Below, in pieces: positions 19,552 through 26,185 of a DNA stretch of 33,894 nt. Position 1 is the first letter of the stretch, and every line of letters begins with the position of its first letter. The notes below the pieces were generated by a model. The model worked only from the letters and a program-made list of their open reading frames with translations, had not been told where the DNA came from and searched no databases. Source of the DNA: Candidatus Acidiferrum typicum (GTDB taxonomy: Bacteria > Acidobacteriota > Terriglobia > Acidiferrales > UBA7541); the NCBI GenBank assembly GCA_025463055.1, contig JAOAPV010000029.1:1-33894 (forward strand), given 5' to 3'. A program made the translations under genes and the position numbers.

Positions 19552-19939
19552 GCGATCGCAGGCAGCCCCTCCGGCAACGCGCTAGGGGTTGTTGAGGCCG
19601 AACCGGTACGCGCCCAAGCTGAGCATAAGCTGTGTCTCGCCGAACCCTCTTTGTGTCCAAATCCTAAATACTAGTACCCTACTTAAATATTGACAACTTA
19701 GATAACGTGCCGTATCATTGCTCGTGAACTCTCGAAAAGAAGCGCTCGCCTCCGGCAACCACTCTCCCGCTCATTCTTTCTTACTGCTTTCTTCCAGGTA
19801 TCCCATTTACCCTCATACTGTTACGAACTCCTTGTCGTCGCCAAAAAAGTCAACTCTCTTGTTTTCAAGCGATTCCAAACTCTTTTACCTCAAACACCGG
19901 GGGTGGGTATCCCCTGCTCTCCATCCAAAGGACAAAACC
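19552..19939. other. Intergenic region and long leader before the Cys/His gene (388 bp)
   Basis: Contains the promoter at 19690-19718, then a ~215-nt pyrimidine-rich leader. Close to the gene is a G-run/C-run element (GGGGG at 19899-19903, CCCC at 19911-19914) that can form a short hairpin. The coding frame of the downstream gene stays open back to a TTG at 19718, but the composition is leader-like and no protein feature supports translation there. Nothing recognisable was found in 19552-19689. Confidence 0.5.
19690..19718 (+). promoter_or_regulatory. Near-consensus sigma-70 promoter
   Basis: TTGACA (19690-19695), a 17-nt spacer and TATCAT (19713-19718). It is one of the strongest promoter matches in the window and would transcribe the Cys/His-motif gene and probably read into kdsA, which starts about 24 nt after that gene. 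Confidence 0.65.
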
Positions 19940-20392
19940 ATGAAAGCTAAGTCACCCGACTCCATTTTCACTCCAGCGCGCTGCCAACATCGCACCGCCG
20001 CCGGCCGCCAATGTCGCTCCCTCGCCAGCGATCCTTCCTCCGGGTTCTGCCCCCACCACGCTGCCTACCTCGACGATGACCACACCGACTTCTTGGCGGC
20101 CCTGACCCAGAAAGCCTGCCGCTTTCAAAACGCTCAGGGCATCAACCATTCCCTCGGCGCGCTCTATACGCTCGCGGCCCAAGGACGTATCTCGCCTCGC
20201 CGCGCTAGCGTCCTCGCCTACATCAGCAGTTTGCTTCTCCGCTCGCTAACCGCAATCGACAACGATCTTTATCCCAAAGCCGGCCGCCCCGGGTTCAGCC
20301 CCAACGGCGAACCCATCGTGCAAGACGACGTCGACGCTATCGATGATGCAGGTCAAAGCGAGGACCCCGCCAAATCGCAAAAGCCTAACTGA
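19940..20392 (+). CDS. Cys/His-motif protein, unknown function
   Basis: A 150-residue protein with an N-terminal putative zinc-binding motif C-x-H-x8-C-x11-C-x2-H (CQH...GRQC...FCPHH). Similar short CxH...C...CxxH modules occur in many small uncharacterised acidobacterial proteins. That statement is from general recollection and needs a search. The middle is helical (FLAALTQKACRFQNAQGINH, SVLAYISSLLLRSLTAIDND) and the tail is acidic and disordered (DDVDAIDDAGQSEDPAK). No signal peptide. ATG at 19940 follows AAAGGA (19927-19932). The stop lies just before kdsA, so the gene can carry kdsA transcription. DNA or RNA binding is a guess. Confidence 0.7.
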   Translation: MKAKSPDSIFTPARCQHRTAAGRQCRSLASDPSSGFCPHHAAYLDDDHTDFLAALTQKACRFQNAQGINHSLGALYTLAAQGRISPRRASVLAYISSLLLRSLTAIDNDLYPKAGRPGFSPNGEPIVQDDVDAIDDAGQSEDPAKSQKPN

Positions 20393-20415
20393 CCGTGCTA
20401 TCTTCAATGCTCCGC

Positions 20416-21255
20416 ATGGATAGGACACGTGAAATTGCTGTCGGCGCACTACGGCTCGGGGGCGGAAACCCACTATTTCTAATCGCTGGGCCGTGCGTAA
20501 TCGAAAGCGAAGCCCACGCGCGCAAAATGGCCGAGCAAGTCGCGCGCACCGCCGCCGATGCAGGCGTGCCCTATGTCTTCAAGGCGTCCTACGACAAGGC
20601 TAACCGCTCTTCGGCAAAAGGCTTTCGCGGGCCTGGCCTGAAGGAAGGGCTGAGGATTCTGCAGAAGATTAAGGCGGAACTGAAGTTGCCGATTCTTACG
20701 GATATTCATGACGTGTCGCAGGCGGCGGAAGCCGCGCAAGTCTGCGACGTGCTGCAGATTCCAGCCTTCCTTTCGCGGCAAACTGACTTGCTGGTCGCGG
20801 CGGCAAAAACGGGCCGCGTCGTGAACGTAAAGAAGGGCCAGTTTCTGTCGCCCTGGGACATGAGCAACGTGGTGGAGAAAATCGCGAGCGCCGGAAATAC
20901 GAACATTGTCGTTACCGAGCGCGGCGCTTCTTTCGGCTATCAGAATCTGGTCGTGGATGTGCGCTCATTTCCGATTTTGCAGAAACTGGGTTATCCAGTA
21001 GTTTTCGACGTGACGCATTCCGTCCAGCTTCCCGGCGGACAAGGCCATGCCAGCGGCGGTCAGCCGGAATTTATCGAGCCGCTGGCGCGCGCCGCGGTGG
21101 CCGCTGGAGTAGACGGGATTTTTCTGGAGACGCACGACAATCCACCCGCAGCGCTTTCCGATGGAGCGAACGCCTTGCCGCTCCCGCAATTAGCCGGATT
21201 GCTCGCCCGACTCAAGGAATTGTCGACGGTCGTACGGCATTGGGAAAACTCGTGA
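20416..21255 (+). CDS. kdsA: Kdo-8-phosphate synthase
   Basis: Condenses PEP with arabinose-5-phosphate to Kdo-8-phosphate in the cytoplasm. Family segments are intact: FLIAGPCVIESEA, FKASYDKANRSS, GFRGPGL, LPILTDIHD, IPAFLSRQTDLL, VNVKKGQFLSPWDM, DVTHSVQLPGG and FLETHDNP. The Cys in GPCVIES (Cys27), with His201, Glu238 and Asp249, matches the metal ligands of the metal-dependent class seen in Aquifex, rather than the Asn-type metal-independent class of E. coli. ATG at 20416 gives a typical N-terminus (MDRTREIAVG). GTG 20395 and ATG 20407 are alternatives, and no strong ribosome site distinguishes them. Length is 279 residues. Confidence 0.95.
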   Translation: MDRTREIAVGALRLGGGNPLFLIAGPCVIESEAHARKMAEQVARTAADAGVPYVFKASYDKANRSSAKGFRGPGLKEGLRILQKIKAELKLPILTDIHDVSQAAEAAQVCDVLQIPAFLSRQTDLLVAAAKTGRVVNVKKGQFLSPWDMSNVVEKIASAGNTNIVVTERGASFGYQNLVVDVRSFPILQKLGYPVVFDVTHSVQLPGGQGHASGGQPEFIEPLARAAVAAGVDGIFLETHDNPPAALSDGANALPLPQLAGLLARLKELSTVVRHWENS

Positions 21256-21278
21256 ATCGGCGGGCGCAGCAGTTCGTA

Positions 21279-21301
21279 GGGGCGCAGCACTGCTGCGCCC
21301 C
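21279..21301. repeat. Perfect 23-bp palindromic element between kdsA and kdsD
   Basis: GGGGCGCAGCA (21279-21289) is followed by one central base and its exact reverse complement TGCTGCGCCCC (21291-21301). It makes a very stable hairpin with a tiny loop but has no T-run, so it is not a standard terminator. It looks like a REP-type intergenic palindrome, and its copy number elsewhere is unknown. Confidence 0.6.
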
Positions 21302-21336
21302 AGTTGAGAAGGCGTAACCATTATGCGGAGATTGCA

Positions 21337-22296
21337 GTGAGCCTGGAGACTGCGCGCAGAGTGCTAGCGATCGAGGCCCGCGCCATCGAAGAGGTCAAGG
21401 CTCGCCTCGACAGCAGCTTCGCCAAAGCCGTCGACGTGCTTCTTGCCTGCAAGGGGCGCGTAGCCGTCACCGGAATGGGCAAGTCCGGCCTCATCGGGCG
21501 CAAAATTTCGGCCACGTTCTCGAGCACGGGCACACCATCGTTCTTTCTTCATCCAGCCGAGGCCCTGCATGGCGATTTGGGAATGCTGGCGCGCGGCGAT
21601 GCGATGCTCGCGGTGTCCTATGGCGGCGAAACCGAAGAAATCATTCAGCTGCTGGAAGCCCTGAAGCGCCTGCAGATGCCGCTAGTGACGCTGACCGGCA
21701 AAATTGACTCAACGCTGGCCGAAGCGAGTGACGTTACGTTGGACGTAAGTGTCCGCGAAGAGGCCTGCTCCCTCAATTTGGCGCCCACGGCCAGCACAAC
21801 CGTAGCAATGGCGGTAGGCGATGCACTTGCGGTCGCCCTGCTAGAGCGCCGCGGATTTCGCCACGATGATTTTGCAGCGCTGCATCCGGCGGGACGGCTT
21901 GGCAAGAAACTTTTGCGCGTCGAACACTTAATGCACGCAGGGCAAGCCCTGCCACACGTGGCCGAGAGCACCTCCATGCCAGGTACATTTCACGAGATGA
22001 GCAACAAAGGCCTGGGAATGACCACGGTCCTACAAGCCGACGGGCGGCTGGCCGGAATTATCACCGACGGCGATTTGCGGCGCCTGATGGAAAAGCGTGG
22101 CGGTGCTACGCTGGAAATGAACGCAGGGGCGTGCATGACGCGAAACCCACAAACAATCGGCCCGCATGTCCTGGCAAGCGAAGCCCTAAACCTGATGGAG
22201 CGGCGCAAGATTACATCGATCGTCGTCGTGGATGAGGCAGGTGGAGTCCTGGGCGTGGTGCATTTGCACGATTTGTGGGGCCTGGAGCTGATTTAG
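21337..22296 (+). CDS. kdsD: Arabinose-5-phosphate isomerase (KdsD/KpsF family)
   Basis: Converts ribulose-5-phosphate to arabinose-5-phosphate, the first committed Kdo precursor. The N-terminal SIS sugar-isomerase domain (GRVAVTGMGKSGLIGRKISA, FFLHPAEALHGDLGML, LAVSYGGETEEIIQLLE, LNLAPTASTTVAMAVGDALA) is followed by FAALHPAGRLGKKLL and two CBS domains (from about residue 195: MPGTFHEMSNKGLGMTTVLQ, GIITDGDLRRLMEK, MTRNPQTIGPHVLASEALNL). The length is normal. GTG at 21337 is preceded by GGAG (21327-21330), so it is preferred to the TTG at 21304, giving 319 residues. It lies between kdsA and kdsC in pathway context. Confidence 0.95.
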   Translation: MSLETARRVLAIEARAIEEVKARLDSSFAKAVDVLLACKGRVAVTGMGKSGLIGRKISATFSSTGTPSFFLHPAEALHGDLGMLARGDAMLAVSYGGETEEIIQLLEALKRLQMPLVTLTGKIDSTLAEASDVTLDVSVREEACSLNLAPTASTTVAMAVGDALAVALLERRGFRHDDFAALHPAGRLGKKLLRVEHLMHAGQALPHVAESTSMPGTFHEMSNKGLGMTTVLQADGRLAGIITDGDLRRLMEKRGGATLEMNAGACMTRNPQTIGPHVLASEALNLMERRKITSIVVVDEAGGVLGVVHLHDLWGLELI

Positions 22297-22298
22297 TA

Positions 22299-22320
22299 GC
22301 ACAGCCACTCTTGGCTGTGC
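22299..22320. repeat. Hairpin after kdsD
   Basis: GCACAGCC (22299-22306) and GGCTGTGC (22313-22320) form a perfect 8-bp stem with a 6-nt loop, starting 2 nt after the kdsD stop. There is no following T-run. It may act as an mRNA-stabilising or partial termination element, or be a second dispersed palindrome family. Confidence 0.5.
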
Positions 22321-22456
22321 GGGGTTGAAGTTAGCTAAGCGGGCGACATCTAAGAAGCGTGCTCGCTGGACCGACTTCGATCGCCGGCACATGTAGCGGC
22401 CGCGGACCGTCGCCGGCGCCTTCTTATCAAGGGCGCTCGCGCAAAAAGGAGCAAGA

Positions 22457-23017
22457 TTGCTGAAGACCGGAAAGAAGATTTCACCCGCCGTGAAAAGGCG
22501 AGCCAAGCAGATACAGGTTCTTCTGATGGACGTGGACGGAACCATTACGCCAGGCACCGTTGCACTGCTCTCTCAGCCAGACGGAACAGCGTTGGAGATA
22601 AAGATATTTGACGCGCATGATGGCCAGGGAATTTCGCTGGCGCATACCGCTGGCATTCGCACAGGCGTAATCACCGGACGCGAAAGCGCCGCAATGCGCC
22701 GACGCGCGAAAGAGTTAAACATTGAATTCGTATACGAGAAGCAGCCAACAAAAATCGCCGCTTATGAAGAGATATTGCGGAAGACGGGTGCGCCGGAGTC
22801 CGCCGTCGCTTACCTGGGCGACGACCTGCCGGATTTGCCGATTATGCAGCGCGTGGGATTAGCGGTCGCGGTCGGGGACGCCGTACTCGAAGTAAAATTG
22901 GCAGCGCACTTCGTTACGAAAGCAATCGGAGGCAAAGGCGCCGCACGCGAGTTGGTGGAACTCATTTTGAAGAGCAAAGGAATTTGGGAAGAAATGATTG
23001 ATAAGGCGCGCGCTTGA
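22457..23017 (+). CDS. kdsC: Kdo-8-phosphate phosphatase (HAD family)
   Basis: Dephosphorylates Kdo-8-phosphate to Kdo. It is a cap-less C0 HAD phosphatase of 186 residues that usually acts as a tetramer. The nucleophile motif LLMDVDGTITPG (Asp25, Asp27), the KdsC-type segment IKIFDAHDGQGISLAHTAGI, motif II VITGRES, and motif IV LGDDLPDLPIM are clear, as is the KdsC tail region GGKGAARELVELIL. The TTG start at 22457 has AGGAG at 22447-22451. The preceding 160-nt gap (22297-22456) holds only the hairpin. Ppa follows after a 12-nt gap. Confidence 0.94.
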   Translation: MLKTGKKISPAVKRRAKQIQVLLMDVDGTITPGTVALLSQPDGTALEIKIFDAHDGQGISLAHTAGIRTGVITGRESAAMRRRAKELNIEFVYEKQPTKIAAYEEILRKTGAPESAVAYLGDDLPDLPIMQRVGLAVAVGDAVLEVKLAAHFVTKAIGGKGAARELVELILKSKGIWEEMIDKARA

Positions 23018-23029
23018 GAAAGGCTCATT

Positions 23030-23584
23030 GTGGTTAATGCATGGCACGACGTCTCACCCGGCAACGAGTTGCCGCGGGATTTTCAGGCGGTCATCGAAAT
23101 ACCGTTGGGGTCGAACGTAAAGTACGAGCTCGACAAAGCCACCGGCTTGCTGAAGGTGGATCGCATTATCCATTCCGCGGTTTTTTATCCCGCAAATTAT
23201 GGCTTCATTCCGCAGACGTATGCGGAAGACAACGACCCTCTCGACGTCTTGGTCTTGTGCCAGGAACCCGTGCAGCCGCTTGCGCTAATCCAGGCGCGCG
23301 CCATCGGCCTGATGACCATGATCGACTCCGGCGCGAGCGACGACAAAGTGATCGCCGTGGCCACCAACGATCCGGAGTTTAGCGGATACGTGGAGGCGCG
23401 AGATCTGCCGTCACACCGTATGTTAGTGGTGAAGCGCTTTTTCCAGGATTACAAGCAACTCGAGGGCAAGCGCGTCGAAGTCGAGGACATACGGCCAGCG
23501 TACGCCGCGCTCACCGTAATCGAGCGAGCTTTGGCGCGTTATAAGCAAGAACGCGAAAGGCTGCTTTCCAAGGAAAGCGGCTGA
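23030..23584 (+). CDS. ppa: Inorganic pyrophosphatase (family I)
   Basis: Hydrolyses pyrophosphate to two phosphates, pulling biosynthetic reactions such as the KdsB step forward. The family I segments are present: EIPLGSNVKYELDKATG, VDRIIHSAVFYPANYGFIPQ, the metal-binding signature EDNDPLDVLVL and MIDSGASDDKVIAVA, with DYKQLEGKRVEVE near the end. The 184-residue length is typical. GTG at 23030 with GAGAAAGG at 23016-23023 is the preferred start. It is only 12 nt after kdsC, so they are probably cotranscribed. Confidence 0.95.
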   Translation: MVNAWHDVSPGNELPRDFQAVIEIPLGSNVKYELDKATGLLKVDRIIHSAVFYPANYGFIPQTYAEDNDPLDVLVLCQEPVQPLALIQARAIGLMTMIDSGASDDKVIAVATNDPEFSGYVEARDLPSHRMLVVKRFFQDYKQLEGKRVEVEDIRPAYAALTVIERALARYKQERERLLSKESG

Positions 23585-23697
23585 CAAGGTTCCGGCGCGC
23601 GTCTAATGGTTAAACATTATTTTGCGGGCATCCAGTCAGTGCTATGGTTCGCGCGCAATTTCCTGGGCCAATCGAAAACTCAGGGGAACAACACAAG

Positions 23698-24396
23698 ATG
23701 AGCCGTTTCTGGAAATGGACGCTCGGCATCTTTCTGGGCCTAATGCTGATCGCGTTCGCCGGTCTGTCGTTCATGGCCGGCAGTCCTAAAGATGTCTACG
23801 GAATGGTGCGCTACGCCCTTCCCCACATGCACCGCGGCAAGCTGCGCGTCGGTGAAGATGCACCGGACGTGCGTCTGTTGGCCTTGGACGGATCGAACCA
23901 TTTTCATTTGCGCGAACGCACCGGCTCGCGCCCGCTGGTGGTGATCTTCGGCAGCTACACTTGACCGCCGTTCCGGCGCCACGTCGGCGACGTGGTCAAG
24001 ATTTATAACGACTACAAGGACCGCGCGGACTTTCTCACCGTTTACGTCCGCGAAGCGCATCCCACCGACGAGTGGCAGATGAAATCAAACGTGAAAGAAG
24101 ACGTCTGCTACGCGCAGCCGAAAACGTTGGAGCAGCGTGTGGCCATCGCGAACGATTTCGTGCAACGGCAGAAATATCCCCTTCCCTTCGGGATCGACGA
24201 CATGAACAACGCCGCCGACCTTGCATACTCCGCATGGCCGGAGCGGCTTTACGTGATCGACGAGCATGGCCGCATCGCGTTTGCCGGCGGCATGGGGCCC
24301 TTCAAGTATGACCCGGAAGAAGTACGCGCCTGGCTCGTTAAGCGCTTCGGTCCGGTGACACAAACCAGCTCCGCCGCCGCACCACCCAAGCCATGA
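23698..24396 (+). CDS. Iodothyronine-deiodinase-family selenoprotein (in-frame UGA, Sec89)
   Basis: A continuous frame of 233 codons interrupted once by TGA at 23962-23964, read here as selenocysteine. Residues 5-27 form a single membrane anchor (WTLGIFLGLMLIAFAGLSFM). The thioredoxin-like domain follows. Around the TGA it reads VVIFGSYT-U-PPFRRHV, the active-site signature of the deiodinase family, in which bacterial homologues often have Cys. Downstream, FLTVYVREAHPTDEW, DDMNNAADLAYSAWPERLYV and FAGGMGPFKYDPEEVRAWL continue the family pattern. ATG 23698 is preceded by AGGGGAA. Likely a thiol/selenol redox enzyme of the envelope. The substrate is unknown, and thyroid-hormone chemistry is not implied. 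The alternative, a TGC-to-TGA nonsense mutation, is unlikely given the intact downstream part and SECIS-like hairpin. Confidence 0.88.
23960..24000 (+). promoter_or_regulatory. Predicted bacterial SECIS element at the UGA
   Basis: CTTGACC (23960-23966), which contains the TGA, pairs perfectly with GGTCAAG (23994-24000). Inside it, ACGTC (23981-23985) and GACGT (23989-23993) close a GGC loop; without the outer stem this hairpin extends to 7 bp. GCCG/CGGC (23967-23970, 23974-23977) can form a side stem. The apical loop starts 22 nt after the TGA and begins with GG, within the spacing (about 16-37 nt) and loop-G preference described for bacterial SECIS elements that recruit SelB. Confidence 0.75.
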
Positions 24397-24899
24397 TCAT
24401 CGTGGTTATGGGGCCGACCGGCTCCGGGAAAACGACCATCGGTAGCCTCCTCGCGAAGCGGCTCGGCTGGGAATTTGTCGACGCCGACGAATTTCACTCT
24501 CCCGCCAACAAGGCAAAGATGCATCAAGGAATTCCGCTTACCGATGCCGACCGCATCCCCTGGCTCGAGGAAATTCACCGGAATATCCAACAGTGGCTCG
24601 CGGAAAATCGAAACGTTGTGCTGGCATGCTCGGCCTTGAAGGCAAGTTATCGCGAATTGCTCTGGCACAGCGGCGAAGTGAAGCTCGTCTATCTAAAGGG
24701 AACCTACGCCCTGATTTACGACCGGCTGCGTGCGCGGCAAGGCCATTTTACCGGCGAACAAATCCTCGCCTCGCAATTCGCCGCGCTGGAAGAGCCCACC
24801 GACGCCGTTACGGTGGACATTAGCGCTTCGCCCGAACAAATTGTCGATGAAATCTGTCGCCGCCTCGGACTCGACCCTAAACGCACAAACAGTGATTGA
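24393..24899 (+). CDS. gntK: Gluconokinase
   Basis: Phosphorylates gluconate to 6-phosphogluconate with ATP, feeding the pentose phosphate or Entner-Doudoroff route. The 168-residue length and motifs fit GntK: P-loop MGPTGSGKTT (residues 6-15), FVDADEFHSPANKAKMHQGI, PLTDADRIPWL, VVLACSALKASYRELL, and GHFTGEQILASQFAALEEP near the lid. The ATG overlaps the selenoprotein stop by 4 nt (ATGA), and the preceding 20 nt have no Shine-Dalgarno sequence, so initiation probably depends on ribosomes finishing the upstream gene, which requires UGA readthrough. 6-phosphogluconate can become ribulose-5-phosphate, the KdsD substrate, but any link is inference. Confidence 0.93.
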   Translation: MIIVVMGPTGSGKTTIGSLLAKRLGWEFVDADEFHSPANKAKMHQGIPLTDADRIPWLEEIHRNIQQWLAENRNVVLACSALKASYRELLWHSGEVKLVYLKGTYALIYDRLRARQGHFTGEQILASQFAALEEPTDAVTVDISASPEQIVDEICRRLGLDPKRTNSD

Positions 24900-24946
24900 G
24901 GTGGCGCAGCAATGCAGATAAGAGACGTAACGACCCAGAATCGGCC

Positions 24947-26092
24947 TTAGTGCCCGGGGCGCAGCAAAAGAATGACGTCGAGGGCAACGAGCACCGCGAC
25001 AACAACCTCCAGCACGAACATGCGGCGATCGTTGAATTGCGCGACCATGAACTCGTAGAGTTCGCCGGCCGTCTTCAGCTTTTCGCTGACCAGCCCCTTG
25101 TAATCTTGCACGCCGATCTTGGACGAGATGACTCTGTAAACGCGCGCATAATACGTGTCGCTGATGAATTTTACCGCGTACTCCGTCCGCTCCGCCAAAT
25201 CCATGATGTCGAGGCGGAGTCGGTTCACGCGGACAGCGCGGCGCGGCAGCCGCCAGCGGGAGAGAAAGCTTTCGTGACCCTCGAGCGAGCTGTACACGTT
25301 CGAAAGTAGATTGGTGAGGACTTCGTCGTAGTAGCGAAACTCCAGCAATTGCGTGTTCGCGTATTCGAGCAAATCGATAATCGCGGAAGTGGCGTCGGGC
25401 TTGTCGTAGACGAGAGCGGCCGCCCAACCGACCACAATCAAGTCGGTCGGATAGTAAGAGAGAGCGTCGCGAAGAATCTCGTCGCGCTCCGCAGCGGAGA
25501 GCGGAGTGAGTTCGCCGCGCACCAGTTCGGTGATCTGATCGCCATATTGCTTGAGCAACTCTTCCGCGGTTGGAGGGCGGCCGTCCTCGTGGCTCGCGGA
25601 TTGAATATCGATCACGAGATAGTCTTCATCGAGCCACTTTGTTGAAGGCCTGATAAGGGCGGGCTGGAAACGTTGCAAGCGCGCGCGCAACACATCTTCC
25701 GCGGCTTTTTCGACTTCGGGCGCATTCATCCAGCGGTACGAATCTCCGCACAGCGCGTTCAGGTCGCACTGGAACGGCGTAATTAATTCCACGCTGGCTA
25801 CGCCGAACCAATAATATTTAATTTTGCCTCCCAATTTTTCGCCACTGGAGAGAGTTACCGGCTCAAGCGGCTCTTCCAGCGGGGCATTCTGCGCTTGCGC
25901 GTATTCGGGAGTGAGATGAACGAATCCGGGAGAGCGGGGCGCCGCTTTCGAACCGAGCAGCACGCGCAACTTTTCCAAGTCAATTGCTTCCGAAATGTCA
26001 AAGAAGTTCAGCATGCGGAAGTAGCCGCGCGTGATCATTTTCGCGGGAGAGGCGTGCTGCAATTTGGATTCAGCCGGCGGTGCGATGGCCAT
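24947..26092 (-). CDS. DUF155/RMD1-like membrane protein
   Basis: A 381-residue protein with one C-terminal membrane segment (MFVLEVVVAVLVALDVILLL). The central to C-terminal part resembles RMD1/RMND1-type (DUF155) proteins: IVVGWAAALVYDKPDATSAI, LLEYANTQLLEFRYYDEVLT, LDIMDLAERTEYAVKFISDT, YYARVYRVISSKIGV and EKLKTAGELYEF precede the anchor. In eukaryotes this family is mitochondrial membrane-associated; bacterial roles are unclear. The assignment is by sequence pattern and is moderately secure. ATG at 26092 has AGAGGAT upstream. It is convergent with gntK (47-nt gap) and follows the alcohol dehydrogenase gene on the same strand after 93 nt. Confidence 0.65.
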   Translation of the reverse strand: MAIAPPAESKLQHASPAKMITRGYFRMLNFFDISEAIDLEKLRVLLGSKAAPRSPGFVHLTPEYAQAQNAPLEEPLEPVTLSSGEKLGGKIKYYWFGVASVELITPFQCDLNALCGDSYRWMNAPEVEKAAEDVLRARLQRFQPALIRPSTKWLDEDYLVIDIQSASHEDGRPPTAEELLKQYGDQITELVRGELTPLSAAERDEILRDALSYYPTDLIVVGWAAALVYDKPDATSAIIDLLEYANTQLLEFRYYDEVLTNLLSNVYSSLEGHESFLSRWRLPRRAVRVNRLRLDIMDLAERTEYAVKFISDTYYARVYRVISSKIGVQDYKGLVSEKLKTAGELYEFMVAQFNDRRMFVLEVVVAVLVALDVILLLRPGH

Positions 26093-26185
26093 CGTTCACT
26101 ATCCTCTACGTGAGATTGGATGCGCGGAGGAGTGCCGGGAGCACGCGGCGAAGAACAGAACTATGCCTGACGAGCCCCTGCGCGA

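Noticed and set aside
23644-24396. Reading the deiodinase locus as a pseudogene or two separate genes
   Set aside because: Only one stop, exactly at the catalytic position, with conserved residues on both sides, no frameshift and a SECIS-like hairpin. A start at GTG 23992 would lack the active site.
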